Shown here piece by piece: positions 7,313-14,908 of a DNA stretch of 36,311 bases. The translations under genes and the position numbers were made by a program. How positions within the stretch are numbered: the first letter of the stretch is position 1; each line of letters begins with the position of its first letter. A model generated the notes under the pieces. That model was given only the letters and a program-made list of their open reading frames with translations, was not told the origin of the DNA and did not search any database. The DNA comes from a virus, in IMG/VR virus record IMGVR_UViG_3300025120_000209, positions 1 to 36,311 of that record. The stretch is one strand, 5' to 3'.

Positions 7313-8580
7313 TACATACGCCCTACAAGGACTTCTATAACTCCGGGACCTTCACTGTCTTTGTTGTCAATTGCTTTACCTATCATTGATCCAGATGGTG
7401 GATTATGTATGTCTCTATGAGCTTTTGCATGACCTGGTACATCACTGCTTACAAGTAAATCACCTTTGTTAATTTTGCCTGTAACTTTGCAAGGCACACG
7501 CCCTATCAGTGCAACACTTATGCCTTCTAAATCATCATTCATTAAATAGGCTGGGTCTGTAGAAACTATTCCAGCAATTGCAACACTAGAAGGCCTGCGT
7601 GTTTGTGTCACTTCTGCCGTTCCACCCAGTTCAACTACTGTGCCAGGCTCATAATCTTCATCACTTGTGTATTTCTCTGCCAAGTCAGCATATCTTGCGG
7701 CGGTTGCAGTGGCAGTAATTACTCCAGCACTGAAGTCGCCACTTCCATCTCTTGCAACAATTGTACTACCTGTGTTTGCATGAGTTGCATTTGATGTAAC
7801 AGTAAATGTACCTCCTTCGCTACTTGAACTACCACTTAGTCCGACTCCTGATACTGCTCCTGTAGCCACATAATTTCCTGTGGTGTCTGTGCCGAGTGCG
7901 ACACTGTTTGCTTGTATGGTTGTGCTTATGCTTATGCCTGCACTTCCATCAAAGTTTGCAGTACCAACAACATCACCACTGAGTGCAATTGCTCTAGCAG
8001 TTGTTAAAGCAGCAGCCGTAGTGGCCGTAGCGGCATTACCTGTACAACTTCCCGAACTGCCTGAAGCATTTCCAGTCAATGCACCAATAAATGTTGCAGA
8101 CGTTAATGACCCTGTGCTTGGGTTGTATGTAAGGCCACTATCCTGTTTGACCGCGGTTAATGCACCACTTGTAGAACTTGCAAAATATAATAAAAAGTCT
8201 GTGTTGGTACTAGTGTCACCACTTATAGTTGCACCAGCAGCCGCGAAACTTAAATTACCACTTGCATCAGTAACCAATGCTTGGCCGCTTGTGCCATCTG
8301 AACTTGGTAGCGTAAAAATTAAATTTGACGCAACTGTGCCAGGTGATTTGAATCCTACATAGTTTGAACTATCTGAGTCACCAAGTCTTATTTCTGCTTG
8401 TGCGTTAAGTGTAAGGTTGCTTATACCAGTTTCTTTCAGTAAAGCAAATCCGCCGGCAGTACTACCATCGTGTACCCTTAAAGTATCTAATGTTGTATCA
8501 ACACTAAGTTCACCGGCAGTACCAGTGAACGAATTGTTCTGTGTAGTTGTTCCACGTCTAAATTGTAGTACCGTTGGCAT
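7312..8580 (-). CDS. tail-fibre-like structural protein, copy A
   Basis: A 422-residue fibre-type protein. It begins with LQFRRGTTTQNNSFTG and GELSVDTTLDTLRVHDG, an N-terminal module frequent in tail fibres of marine T4-like phages. The centre is low-complexity Gly/Ser/Thr/Ala repeats (GTSGQALVTDASGNLSF; SATFIGALTGNASGSS). The C-terminal 130 residues form a distinct domain (ARYADLAEKYTSDEDYEPG, STDPAYLMN, GRVPCKVTGKINKGDLL, ending VIEVLVGRM). Both the repeat block and this C-terminal domain recur in the 1195-residue gene at 9878-13465. It has its own late promoter 19 nt upstream. Likely a host-recognition or decoration fibre; target unknown. Confidence 0.75.
   Translation of the reverse strand: MPTVLQFRRGTTTQNNSFTGTAGELSVDTTLDTLRVHDGSTAGGFALLKETGISNLTLNAQAEIRLGDSDSSNYVGFKSPGTVASNLIFTLPSSDGTSGQALVTDASGNLSFAAAGATISGDTSTNTDFLLYFASSTSGALTAVKQDSGLTYNPSTGSLTSATFIGALTGNASGSSGSCTGNAATATTAAALTTARAIALSGDVVGTANFDGSAGISISTTIQANSVALGTDTTGNYVATGAVSGVGLSGSSSSEGGTFTVTSNATHANTGSTIVARDGSGDFSAGVITATATAARYADLAEKYTSDEDYEPGTVVELGGTAEVTQTRRPSSVAIAGIVSTDPAYLMNDDLEGISVALIGRVPCKVTGKINKGDLLVSSDVPGHAKAHRDIHNPPSGSMIGKAIDNKDSEGPGVIEVLVGRM
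7670..8350 (-). repeat. duplicated fibre block, copy A
   Basis: This stretch encodes the repeat region and the junction to the C-terminal domain of the 422-residue fibre. It aligns by eye along most of its length with 10215-10990; stretches such as the one around 7945-7975 match 10495-10525 almost base for base. Copy B has an extra segment of about 110-130 nt near 10560-10690. Similar genes in the same orientation make recombination between them possible. Confidence 0.7.
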
Positions 8581-8598
8581 TGTATTCTCCTAGTAGTG

Positions 8599-8605
8599 TA
8601 TTTAT
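8599..8605 (-). promoter_or_regulatory. T4-type late promoter box
   Basis: The minus strand reads TAATAAATACAC, core ATAAATA. It lies 19 nt before the start of the 422-residue fibre gene, with TAGGAG as ribosome binding site, and touches the stop codon of the preceding gene. Confidence 0.7.
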
Positions 8606-9792
8606 TAACTAAATGCACCTAAATCAGTTGTTGTTGTAGTTCCTACTGGATCCATCATAGTATAAATTTCACCAAGGCTCACACCGAAGGCATCTGTTGT
8701 TATTGACTCAAATGGTGATTCAACACTTCCTGTTTGGTCATATTGTTTTGCAAGATCAAAGTTGCCTTCTGATCCTGGTAAAGGACTTACTGTACAGTTA
8801 GGAAATTGATTAGCGGCACTTCCACCAGCTACATCGCCAAAACTTAAATTACCACTTCCGTCAGTAACAACTGCTTGTCCACTAGTACCATCTGCAAGTG
8901 GATATGTGATATTTCTTACAACTAAGGTAGTATCATTCAGCAATTGTAAACTGTCAGATCTAAGTCTCATATTAATATTATTTGAACCGGCTTTTCTGTT
9001 AGCAAATTCAAGTAATCCATCTTCTGAGCCATCACTAGCATCTTGTATCTTTGCAGTAATCTTTGCATATACAACTTCTTGGTCAGCATCATTTTCGCCT
9101 TGAAACTTTAATTGTCCTAAGTAATCTGCATCTGCTGGTGATGCACTGTTGCGTTTCATTGTGATTACAGGAGCGGCAGTGCTCGAGTCTTCGGTGGTTG
9201 TCAGTAGTAATGTATCGCCTGTGCTTGTATTTGTAAATGTTGCACTGGTTAATGCAGGGGTTAAACTTGGTGTAACTGTTAGTGTATCTGTGCTATCGTT
9301 GGTTGTGAGTGCAACGTTGGTACCAGCAACCAGTGTGAATGTATCTCCAATCTGATCTGCTACAATACTGTTTTGACCTGACACTGCAAAGGTTCCAAAG
9401 GCAGCATTTCCACTACGTACAAATGTCATTGTGGTTGATCCAACTGTTATTGGATCGTCAGTTGTTAATTTCCACTGTGTATCAGCGTAGGTTGTGCCTT
9501 CGGTGATCATTATTATTGTGCCGGCTTTTATCTCGCCGGTAGCGTCAGCATCAGTTGTTCTAGCCCATGTCCCGTTTGAGCCGGCGCCAACTGTGGTAAC
9601 AATGTAAATACCGTTTTCACTGCCTGTGGTTTGTGCAGTAACTAATACTCTATTGTTTTTTGCAAGACTTGTTCCGTCAACAGATGCAGGAGCACCACCA
9701 CTTAGCGTAACGTTTGCAACTGTAACTGCTCTGGCGGTTTGCTTATAATCTATATCTTGTAGTTGGTGGGCACGAGGCCTAGTTAATCCCAT
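8605..9792 (-). CDS. tail-fibre-like structural protein
   Basis: A 395-residue fibre-type protein. Residues about 1-115 form a beta-rich module (ARAVTVANVTLSGG, NNRVLVTAQTTGSENGIYIV, ADTQWKLTTDDPITVG) that is also found inside the 1195-residue gene (LLVKNQAAALQNGIYVCT, VTVGTTAINFTQFSG). The middle is Thr-rich repeats and a block FQGENDADQEVVYAKITAKI typical of phage fibre shafts. LADGTSGQAVVTDGSGNLSFG links it to both neighbours. The last 70 residues are unique and end in a Thr-rich GTTTTTDLGAFS. It has its own late promoter at 9813-9819. Function as trimeric fibre is inferred from composition and context. Confidence 0.75.
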   Translation of the reverse strand: MGLTRPRAHQLQDIDYKQTARAVTVANVTLSGGAPASVDGTSLAKNNRVLVTAQTTGSENGIYIVTTVGAGSNGTWARTTDADATGEIKAGTIIMITEGTTYADTQWKLTTDDPITVGSTTMTFVRSGNAAFGTFAVSGQNSIVADQIGDTFTLVAGTNVALTTNDSTDTLTVTPSLTPALTSATFTNTSTGDTLLLTTTEDSSTAAPVITMKRNSASPADADYLGQLKFQGENDADQEVVYAKITAKIQDASDGSEDGLLEFANRKAGSNNINMRLRSDSLQLLNDTTLVVRNITYPLADGTSGQAVVTDGSGNLSFGDVAGGSAANQFPNCTVSPLPGSEGNFDLAKQYDQTGSVESPFESITTDAFGVSLGEIYTMMDPVGTTTTTDLGAFS

Positions 9793-9812
9793 TGTGTATC
9801 CTTATATGGACG

Positions 9813-9819
9813 TATTTAT
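9813..9819 (-). promoter_or_regulatory. T4-type late promoter box
   Basis: The minus strand reads TGATAAATACGT, core ATAAATA, 21 nt before the ATG of the 395-residue fibre gene. It follows directly after the terminator at 9834-9861 and is part of a duplicated cassette (see 21115-21165). Confidence 0.7.
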
Positions 9820-9833
9820 CAGAAAATGCAGTC

Positions 9834-9861
9834 AAAAAAATAGCACCCGAAGGTGCTATTT
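9834..9861 (-). terminator. rho-independent terminator
   Basis: On the minus strand a perfect 10-bp stem AAATAGCACC/GGTGCTATTT with a TTCG tetraloop is followed by a run of seven T (complement of 9834-9840). It lies 17 nt after the stop of the 1195-residue fibre gene. The UUCG loop and U-tract make this a textbook terminator. The same hairpin occurs after gp23. Confidence 0.9.
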
Positions 9862-9877
9862 CTAAATTTGTGTATGA

Positions 9878-12800
9878 TTACATCATCATTGCTAGTATTT
9901 CAATTGTGCCTTCTCCGCCGTCATGTGCTTCGATTGCTTTACCAATTACAGTACCAATTGCTGGACTGTTGTTGGCCATTGCCATACCGTTACCTGCTGA
10001 CACCATTAAGTCACCTGCGGCTACTGCGCCTGTTACTTTACATGGTACTCTTCCAGATATTGCAAGAGCTGCACCAGCTTGATCAGTGTTCATCAAGTAA
10101 GCTGGATCAGTAGATATAATACCTGCTACTGCATGGTGGTTTGCTTCATTGCATGATGCAATTTTGCCTTCACCTGCAAAGTGTACTACTGTACCTGCAT
10201 CAATATCGCCGTCTGTGGCATACATCTCAGCCAAGTCAGCGTATCTTGCTTGTGTAGCAGTTGCAGTTATAACACCTGCACTAAAGTCTCCTGAGCCATC
10301 TCTTGCAACAATAGTACCGCCAGTGTTTGCGTTTGTAGCGTTTGATGTTACAGTAAATGTTGCACCTTCTGCTCCTGCACTACCACTTAGTCCTGTACCC
10401 GATACTGCTCCTGCGGCTACATAGTTACCTGTTGTGTCAGTTGATAATGCAACACTGTTTGCTTGTATGGTTGCGGCAATACTTATTCCTGCACTTCCAT
10501 CAAAGTTTGCAGTTCCAACTACATCACCACTAAGTGCAATTGCTCTTGCAGTTGTAAGTGTGGCTGCACTTCCAGTTGTGTTTTGGTTACCGCCTGAGTT
10601 TACACCCGGTAATGTTATATCAGCAGTACCATTAAATGATACTCCACCAATATTTCTAGCAGTTGCTAATGCAGTTGCAGTAGCCGATAAACCTGTACAA
10701 CTTGCTGAACTTCCTGATGCGTTACCAGTTAATGCACCAATAAATGTTGCTGATGTTAATGAACCACTACTTGGATTGTATGTAAGTCCACTGTCTTGTG
10801 TCACTGCTGTTAAAGCACCTGATGTTACTGAACCGACGTAGATTAATCTTTCTGCGTCTGTACTTGTATCACTTGTTACAACCGCACCAGCTGCACCAAA
10901 ACTCATTACACCTGAACCGTTAGTTATAAGTGCCTGTCCGCTTGTGCCATCTGCTCCTGGTAGCGTAAATGCTATGTTTGAAGCTACAGTTGCTGGAGCA
11001 CTTAAAGTCACAGTATTTGAATCATCTGAATCATAAAAGATTGTGCTTCCTAAGTGTGCTTCTTGCCAATGTAATGCGGCACTTCCTAAGTCTAGGTTAC
11101 CGTCACTTACAGGAAGTAGATCACCTGTTATCTTTACCTGTGCAGCACCATCTATTGCTTCAACAATAGCAGTACCATTTGCGTTTGCTAATGAAGTAAT
11201 AGTTGATGTTGTGGTAAGTTTTCTCACTTCAACAACATCACCAGCTGCCGGAGCTTCTGTAAATGTTAATGTTGTTCCACTTACCGCATAAGCTGTTGTT
11301 GGTAACTGTACCACACCGTTGATTGAAATTATACAACTTGCAGTTGTTTGTGCTTCACTTAGTGTAAATGCAACAGTTGAGTTATCACCGCTAAATGTTT
11401 GTGATGCAATAGTTGTAAAGTCACTACCAGCAGTTTTCCAAGCACCTGATGTGTAAAATTCTACCGCCTCTAGTGAGCTGTTATAACGAAACATACCAGT
11501 TGCTGGTGTTGGTCTCTGTGCAGTTGTTCCTACCGGAATCATCAACGAATCTGTACTGTCAATTTTTAACGTTGCACCTGCAGTTGCAGTTGCAGTTGAA
11601 ATCAACACAGTGTCTGTACCAGCGTCTGTTCTAAACAAGTTAGCATCGCCGTTACCTTCAACAACAAAGTCTAAGTCTGCACTTGCTTGGTTAACAGTAA
11701 TTGCTGCACCTGATGAATCAATGTCGTTAGCACTAATAGTAATACCACTGTCTGATGTTAATGTAGCACCACTAACTGCACCCGAAAAGTCACCAATAGC
11801 ACCAGTTACATTACCTGCTATTACGTTTCCTGCACCAGTTGTAATGTTACCACTTGTAACAATAGTTGTTACACTTGCAATAGCACCTGTGTTTATAGTT
11901 GCAGTTCCGTCTGTGATTGTAGCACCTTGTACTGTACCACTAGCAGTAAAACTGTCACCGTTAGCAACACCAATGTTTGGAGTTGTTAGGTTAGCACTTG
12001 TTTTAACAATAACTGCATCTGAAGCAATAGCAGTTGTAACATCATCAACGTTAACACTTAATGTGTCACCTGCTTTTGCTAAACCGTCACCAGCAGTAAT
12101 CTGACCAGCACCTGAGAACTGTGTAAAGTTAATTGCAGTAGTACCAACTGTTACCGGAGCGTTTGTTGTACAAACAAAACCGTTATCAGCGTTTACTGTA
12201 CCTTCTTCAACAAATACGAATGCTCCTGGAATCTCACTAGCTGGTGAACCATCCATGTCGCCTGCTCTTGTTAGTATGAAAGGAGCACCTACTGCACCAA
12301 TTGATGTACAAACATAGATACCGTTTTGTAAAGCGGCTGCTTGGTTTTTAACAAGTAGTCTTTCACCGGCTACCATTGTAACACCATCAATTGCGGCTAA
12401 TACACCGTTTGCACCAGCTGTAATTGTAGCACCAACACCACCTGTACCGTTGTTGTATACTACTGTTGTAGGTAATACGGCAGTAGTTGCGGCAACTGCT
12501 GATTCTTTGATGTCCAAGCCTTCTGCAACTGAGTCAACATATGCTTTGTTGGCTGCGTCAGTAGTAGCAGTTGGAGTAGCAACTCCACTAATTCTTTTAC
12601 TTGATACTGCGACTGTTCCTGTTCCTGTTGGAACAAGTGTTACTGTTTGATCTGCACCACTAGCTGTTAAAGATGGACTTGCACCTTCAAAGGCCGGTGA
12701 AGAAACTTTTGTACTTCCTGTAACAGTACCTGAAAATGTACCGTTTACACCAGAAGCAATACTTCCACCGTTTATGCTTAGTGTACCATCTGTTACTGTA

Positions 12801-13465
12801 CCGCCCTGTATTGTGCCCGAACCAGTTACGTTTACTAGTCCAGTAGTAATACTTCCTGATGACATTGTAGCAGTACCATCTGTAATAGATCCACCTTTTA
12901 CTTCACCAACTGCTGTAACTTTTGCACCAGTGGTTATGTTACCACCTGCTACGTTTCCAGTTGCAGTAATTGTTGTAACTGCCGTAATAGAACTTCCAGC
13001 TGCAATTGTGCTTGAAGCATTTAATGCAGTTGTTACGTTACCTGATGGAGCAAGGTTAACCATAGTAATATCTTTGAACTGTGAATCAACTAAACTTGCT
13101 AGTGTAATTGCAGTACCTGTACCATCGTCTGTTGTTAGACCTGCTTTAAACGTGTCGTCTGTTTCGTCAAAAATCCATGCAACGTTGTTTGAATCTCCAC
13201 GCTCTCCAATAAAACCAATATCCTTTGATGGTGCACCAGTTTCGTTTTTAGCAAGAAGAATTACCGGATCTTCAATAATTGTGTTAACAGTATCCAACGC
13301 AGTGGTTGTTCCGTTAACTGTTAAGTTTCCTGTGACAGTAAGGTTTGAACCGTACGTCAAGTTTGCTGCCAGTTTACCTGCGGTAATCGATGCGTCAACT
13401 AGCTTTGTGCCAGCGTCAATTGTCGCGTTGGTAATCTGGTTATTTTTAATTCGTGTTATAGCCAT
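9878..13465 (-). CDS. large tail-fibre-like structural protein, copy B
   Basis: A 1195-residue fibre-type protein and the largest gene here. Residues 1-80 (IKNNQITNATIDAGTKLVDA; LTVTGNLTVNGTTTALDT; EDPVILLAKNE) resemble N-terminal fibre modules, and the same pattern opens the 213-residue gene at 19067. Then come Thr/Gly/Val repeats of about 20 residues (variants of GGSITDGTATMSSGSITTG), a LLVKNQAAALQNGIYVCT module near 340-420, a GTTAQRPTPATGMFRYNSSL plus QTFSGDNSTVAFTL pair near 690-760, and a C-terminal region homologous to copy A including ARYADLAEMYATD and GRVPCKVTGAVAAGDL. The repeats make it a likely elongated trimeric fibre. A terminator follows and a late promoter lies 117 nt upstream. 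Confidence 0.8.
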   Translation of the reverse strand: MAITRIKNNQITNATIDAGTKLVDASITAGKLAANLTYGSNLTVTGNLTVNGTTTALDTVNTIIEDPVILLAKNETGAPSKDIGFIGERGDSNNVAWIFDETDDTFKAGLTTDDGTGTAITLASLVDSQFKDITMVNLAPSGNVTTALNASSTIAAGSSITAVTTITATGNVAGGNITTGAKVTAVGEVKGGSITDGTATMSSGSITTGLVNVTGSGTIQGGTVTDGTLSINGGSIASGVNGTFSGTVTGSTKVSSPAFEGASPSLTASGADQTVTLVPTGTGTVAVSSKRISGVATPTATTDAANKAYVDSVAEGLDIKESAVAATTAVLPTTVVYNNGTGGVGATITAGANGVLAAIDGVTMVAGERLLVKNQAAALQNGIYVCTSIGAVGAPFILTRAGDMDGSPASEIPGAFVFVEEGTVNADNGFVCTTNAPVTVGTTAINFTQFSGAGQITAGDGLAKAGDTLSVNVDDVTTAIASDAVIVKTSANLTTPNIGVANGDSFTASGTVQGATITDGTATINTGAIASVTTIVTSGNITTGAGNVIAGNVTGAIGDFSGAVSGATLTSDSGITISANDIDSSGAAITVNQASADLDFVVEGNGDANLFRTDAGTDTVLISTATATAGATLKIDSTDSLMIPVGTTAQRPTPATGMFRYNSSLEAVEFYTSGAWKTAGSDFTTIASQTFSGDNSTVAFTLSEAQTTASCIISINGVVQLPTTAYAVSGTTLTFTEAPAAGDVVEVRKLTTTSTITSLANANGTAIVEAIDGAAQVKITGDLLPVSDGNLDLGSAALHWQEAHLGSTIFYDSDDSNTVTLSAPATVASNIAFTLPGADGTSGQALITNGSGVMSFGAAGAVVTSDTSTDAERLIYVGSVTSGALTAVTQDSGLTYNPSSGSLTSATFIGALTGNASGSSASCTGLSATATALATARNIGGVSFNGTADITLPGVNSGGNQNTTGSAATLTTARAIALSGDVVGTANFDGSAGISIAATIQANSVALSTDTTGNYVAAGAVSGTGLSGSAGAEGATFTVTSNATNANTGGTIVARDGSGDFSAGVITATATQARYADLAEMYATDGDIDAGTVVHFAGEGKIASCNEANHHAVAGIISTDPAYLMNTDQAGAALAISGRVPCKVTGAVAAGDLMVSAGNGMAMANNSPAIGTVIGKAIEAHDGGEGTIEILAMMM
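10215..10990 (-). repeat. duplicated fibre block, copy B
   Basis: Partner of the block at 7670-8350, located in the C-terminal third of the 1195-residue fibre. Protein level identity is high over GLSGS, TFTVTSNAT, IVARDGSGDFSAGVITATAT and ARYADLAE. The insertion relative to copy A encodes a short segment around GGVSFNGTADITLPGV. Confidence 0.7.
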
Positions 13466-13490
13466 TTTTAATATGTCTCCGTTAGCTTAT

Positions 13491-13508
13491 ATAAAAAATA
13501 TTTTTTAT
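13491..13508. repeat. 18-bp perfect AT palindrome
   Basis: ATAAAAAATATTTTTTAT reads the same on both strands. It lies in the 171-nt gap between the two fibre genes, 26 nt upstream of the start at 13465, and could form a weak hairpin in the leader. Its function, if any, is unknown; being A/T only it may be chance. Confidence 0.4.
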
Positions 13509-13582
13509 TAAAGATATGCGTCTTGAAACATCACCCGGTGTTCATCTCCGTAGGCTTCTTCTACTGCTATTCTTATAAGCAT
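13508..13582 (-). CDS. possible 24-codon ORF or gene remnant
   Basis: In the gap between fibre genes a minus-strand ATG that overlaps the late box opens a 24-residue frame (MLIRIAVEEAYGDEHRVMFQ, then four residues). The composition is ordinary coding-like and unlike the surrounding fibre genes. However the ATG lies inside the promoter box, so transcripts from that promoter could not include it, and it has no ribosome binding site. It may be the tail of a lost gene. Weak call. Confidence 0.15.
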   Translation of the reverse strand: MLIRIAVEEAYGDEHRVMFQDAYL

Positions 13583-13588
13583 ATTTAT
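13582..13588 (-). promoter_or_regulatory. T4-type late promoter box, distal
   Basis: The minus strand reads TTATAAATATGC, containing the full T4 octamer TATAAATA. It is 117 nt upstream of the 1195-residue fibre gene, much further than the other copies (15-50 nt), so this gene would have an unusually long late leader of about 105 nt. Confidence 0.6.
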
Positions 13589-13636
13589 AAAAATAACCGT
13601 TTTTTATGTTTTGGATTTTTGTTGGATAGCGGTATT

Positions 13637-14908
13637 CTAAGCCGCGGAAATTACGCCATCAAATCGCACTTGTTGCCAATTTGAGCCATTGTATACAGCA
13701 AGACACGGAGCACCACCATTACCATTGCTAACATAGATTATCTGCCCAGAGGCTTTGTTTGATAAAGCGTTTGCCTGTGTGACTGTGTATGTTGGTAATT
13801 GTAAACTGTGTACTGTGGCAAATTGGGCTACGCCGTTTGCATCAACACTTATAACATCACCAAGACCGTTTGAAATTTCTGATATAGTGGTTATTGAACT
13901 TATTCTACGTGCTTCGATTACATCACCCGCGGCAGGTGCTTCAGTAAATGTAAGCGTAGTACCCGATACTGCATAGGCAGTTGTTGGTGCTTGTACAGTA
14001 CCGTTAATACTGACAATGACACTTGCAGTGGTTGCACTGGCACCTAGTGTAAATGCAACTGTACTATTATCTCCGTTAAAACTTTGTGAAGTGATTACTG
14101 CTGAATCATCTCCTACGTTTACCCAACCTGTGCCGTTGTAGACTTCAACTGCGGTATTTGTAGAATTGAAACGCAGGTCACCTTGAGTTGGAGTGGTTGG
14201 ACGTTGGGCTGTTGTACCTACACTTATTTGTAGTGCAGTGGTATTATTAATGTTAACAGTACCTTGACCAGTTGTAGTAAATCCTATAATACTACCAGCA
14301 TTGTTAGTGGTAAAAGTTGTATCAGTTACAGATAGGTTACCTATACTAGTTCCGCCGCCAACACCAAAAGGTCCAATGTACCTTGCACCAACAATATAAA
14401 CAGATTTGCCAGTGACTCCTGTGCCAATTACTGTTGGAATATTTGTACCGTTAAAGTTAAGCACACCAGAAGAGTAATCAAAAAACCATTCGTCATTGTT
14501 TCCTGAACCTGCTTGGAACAGTTGTGTTCCTGAGGTTTGTGGATTGGCTGCACCAGCGTTGTCAACATAAACTTTTACAAGATAGGTTGAACCAAATTCA
14601 GTTGGTATCCAGTCAGTCAAATTTGTTTTCCAAGTTCTATTGTCAGGAGCACTGAGGTCTTCAGATGTTTCAACTGTATCACTTCCACCAGCGGCATCTT
14701 GATAAATGTTAACAATTGCACTAGCAGCCGCTGGCTTGACTCCTGGAATACTGCCAGAACTTTGCCATACTTTATCTCCTCGCATCAACAGAGGTGATGG
14801 AATACTTTCGTTGAAAGCCTGCTTGTTTGCATTTGGAGCAGTTTTAGTAACTCCAAATCCAAGCTTCTTCCATAAAAAATCTACTTTGGTGCTATCAGCT
14901 AATGCCAT
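13637..14908 (-). CDS. virion structural protein with fibre modules
   Basis: A 423-residue protein. The N-terminal 170 residues are unique: TKVDFLWKKLGFGVTKTAPN, SPLLMRGDKVWQSSGSIPG and a beta-rich part with WFFDYSSGVLNFNGTNIP. T4-like cyanophages carry structural proteins with this opening. The C-terminal half is modular: GTTAQRPTTPTQGDLRFNS followed by QSFNGDNSTVAFTL and TLTFTEAPAAGDVIEARRI, which is nearly the same as a segment in the 1195-residue fibre. It starts in a TAATG overlap with the PKD-containing gene, so the two are made together, perhaps as partners in one appendage. The exact appendage is unknown. Confidence 0.75.
   Translation of the reverse strand: MALADSTKVDFLWKKLGFGVTKTAPNANKQAFNESIPSPLLMRGDKVWQSSGSIPGVKPAAASAIVNIYQDAAGGSDTVETSEDLSAPDNRTWKTNLTDWIPTEFGSTYLVKVYVDNAGAANPQTSGTQLFQAGSGNNDEWFFDYSSGVLNFNGTNIPTVIGTGVTGKSVYIVGARYIGPFGVGGGTSIGNLSVTDTTFTTNNAGSIIGFTTTGQGTVNINNTTALQISVGTTAQRPTTPTQGDLRFNSTNTAVEVYNGTGWVNVGDDSAVITSQSFNGDNSTVAFTLGASATTASVIVSINGTVQAPTTAYAVSGTTLTFTEAPAAGDVIEARRISSITTISEISNGLGDVISVDANGVAQFATVHSLQLPTYTVTQANALSNKASGQIIYVSNGNGGAPCLAVYNGSNWQQVRFDGVISAA

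Noticed and set aside
12774-13511. 245-residue plus-strand ORF and several other long plus-strand ORFs opposite the fibre genes
   Set aside because: They are antisense to clearly coding, Thr/Val/Ala-rich repeats, whose reverse frames stay open because of codon composition. They have hydrophobic low-complexity products and no promoters or ribosome binding sites.
13589-13636. terminator after the 423-residue gene
   Set aside because: ACCG and CGGT on the minus strand could pair, but only 4 bp with a loop of about 30 nt; too weak to call.
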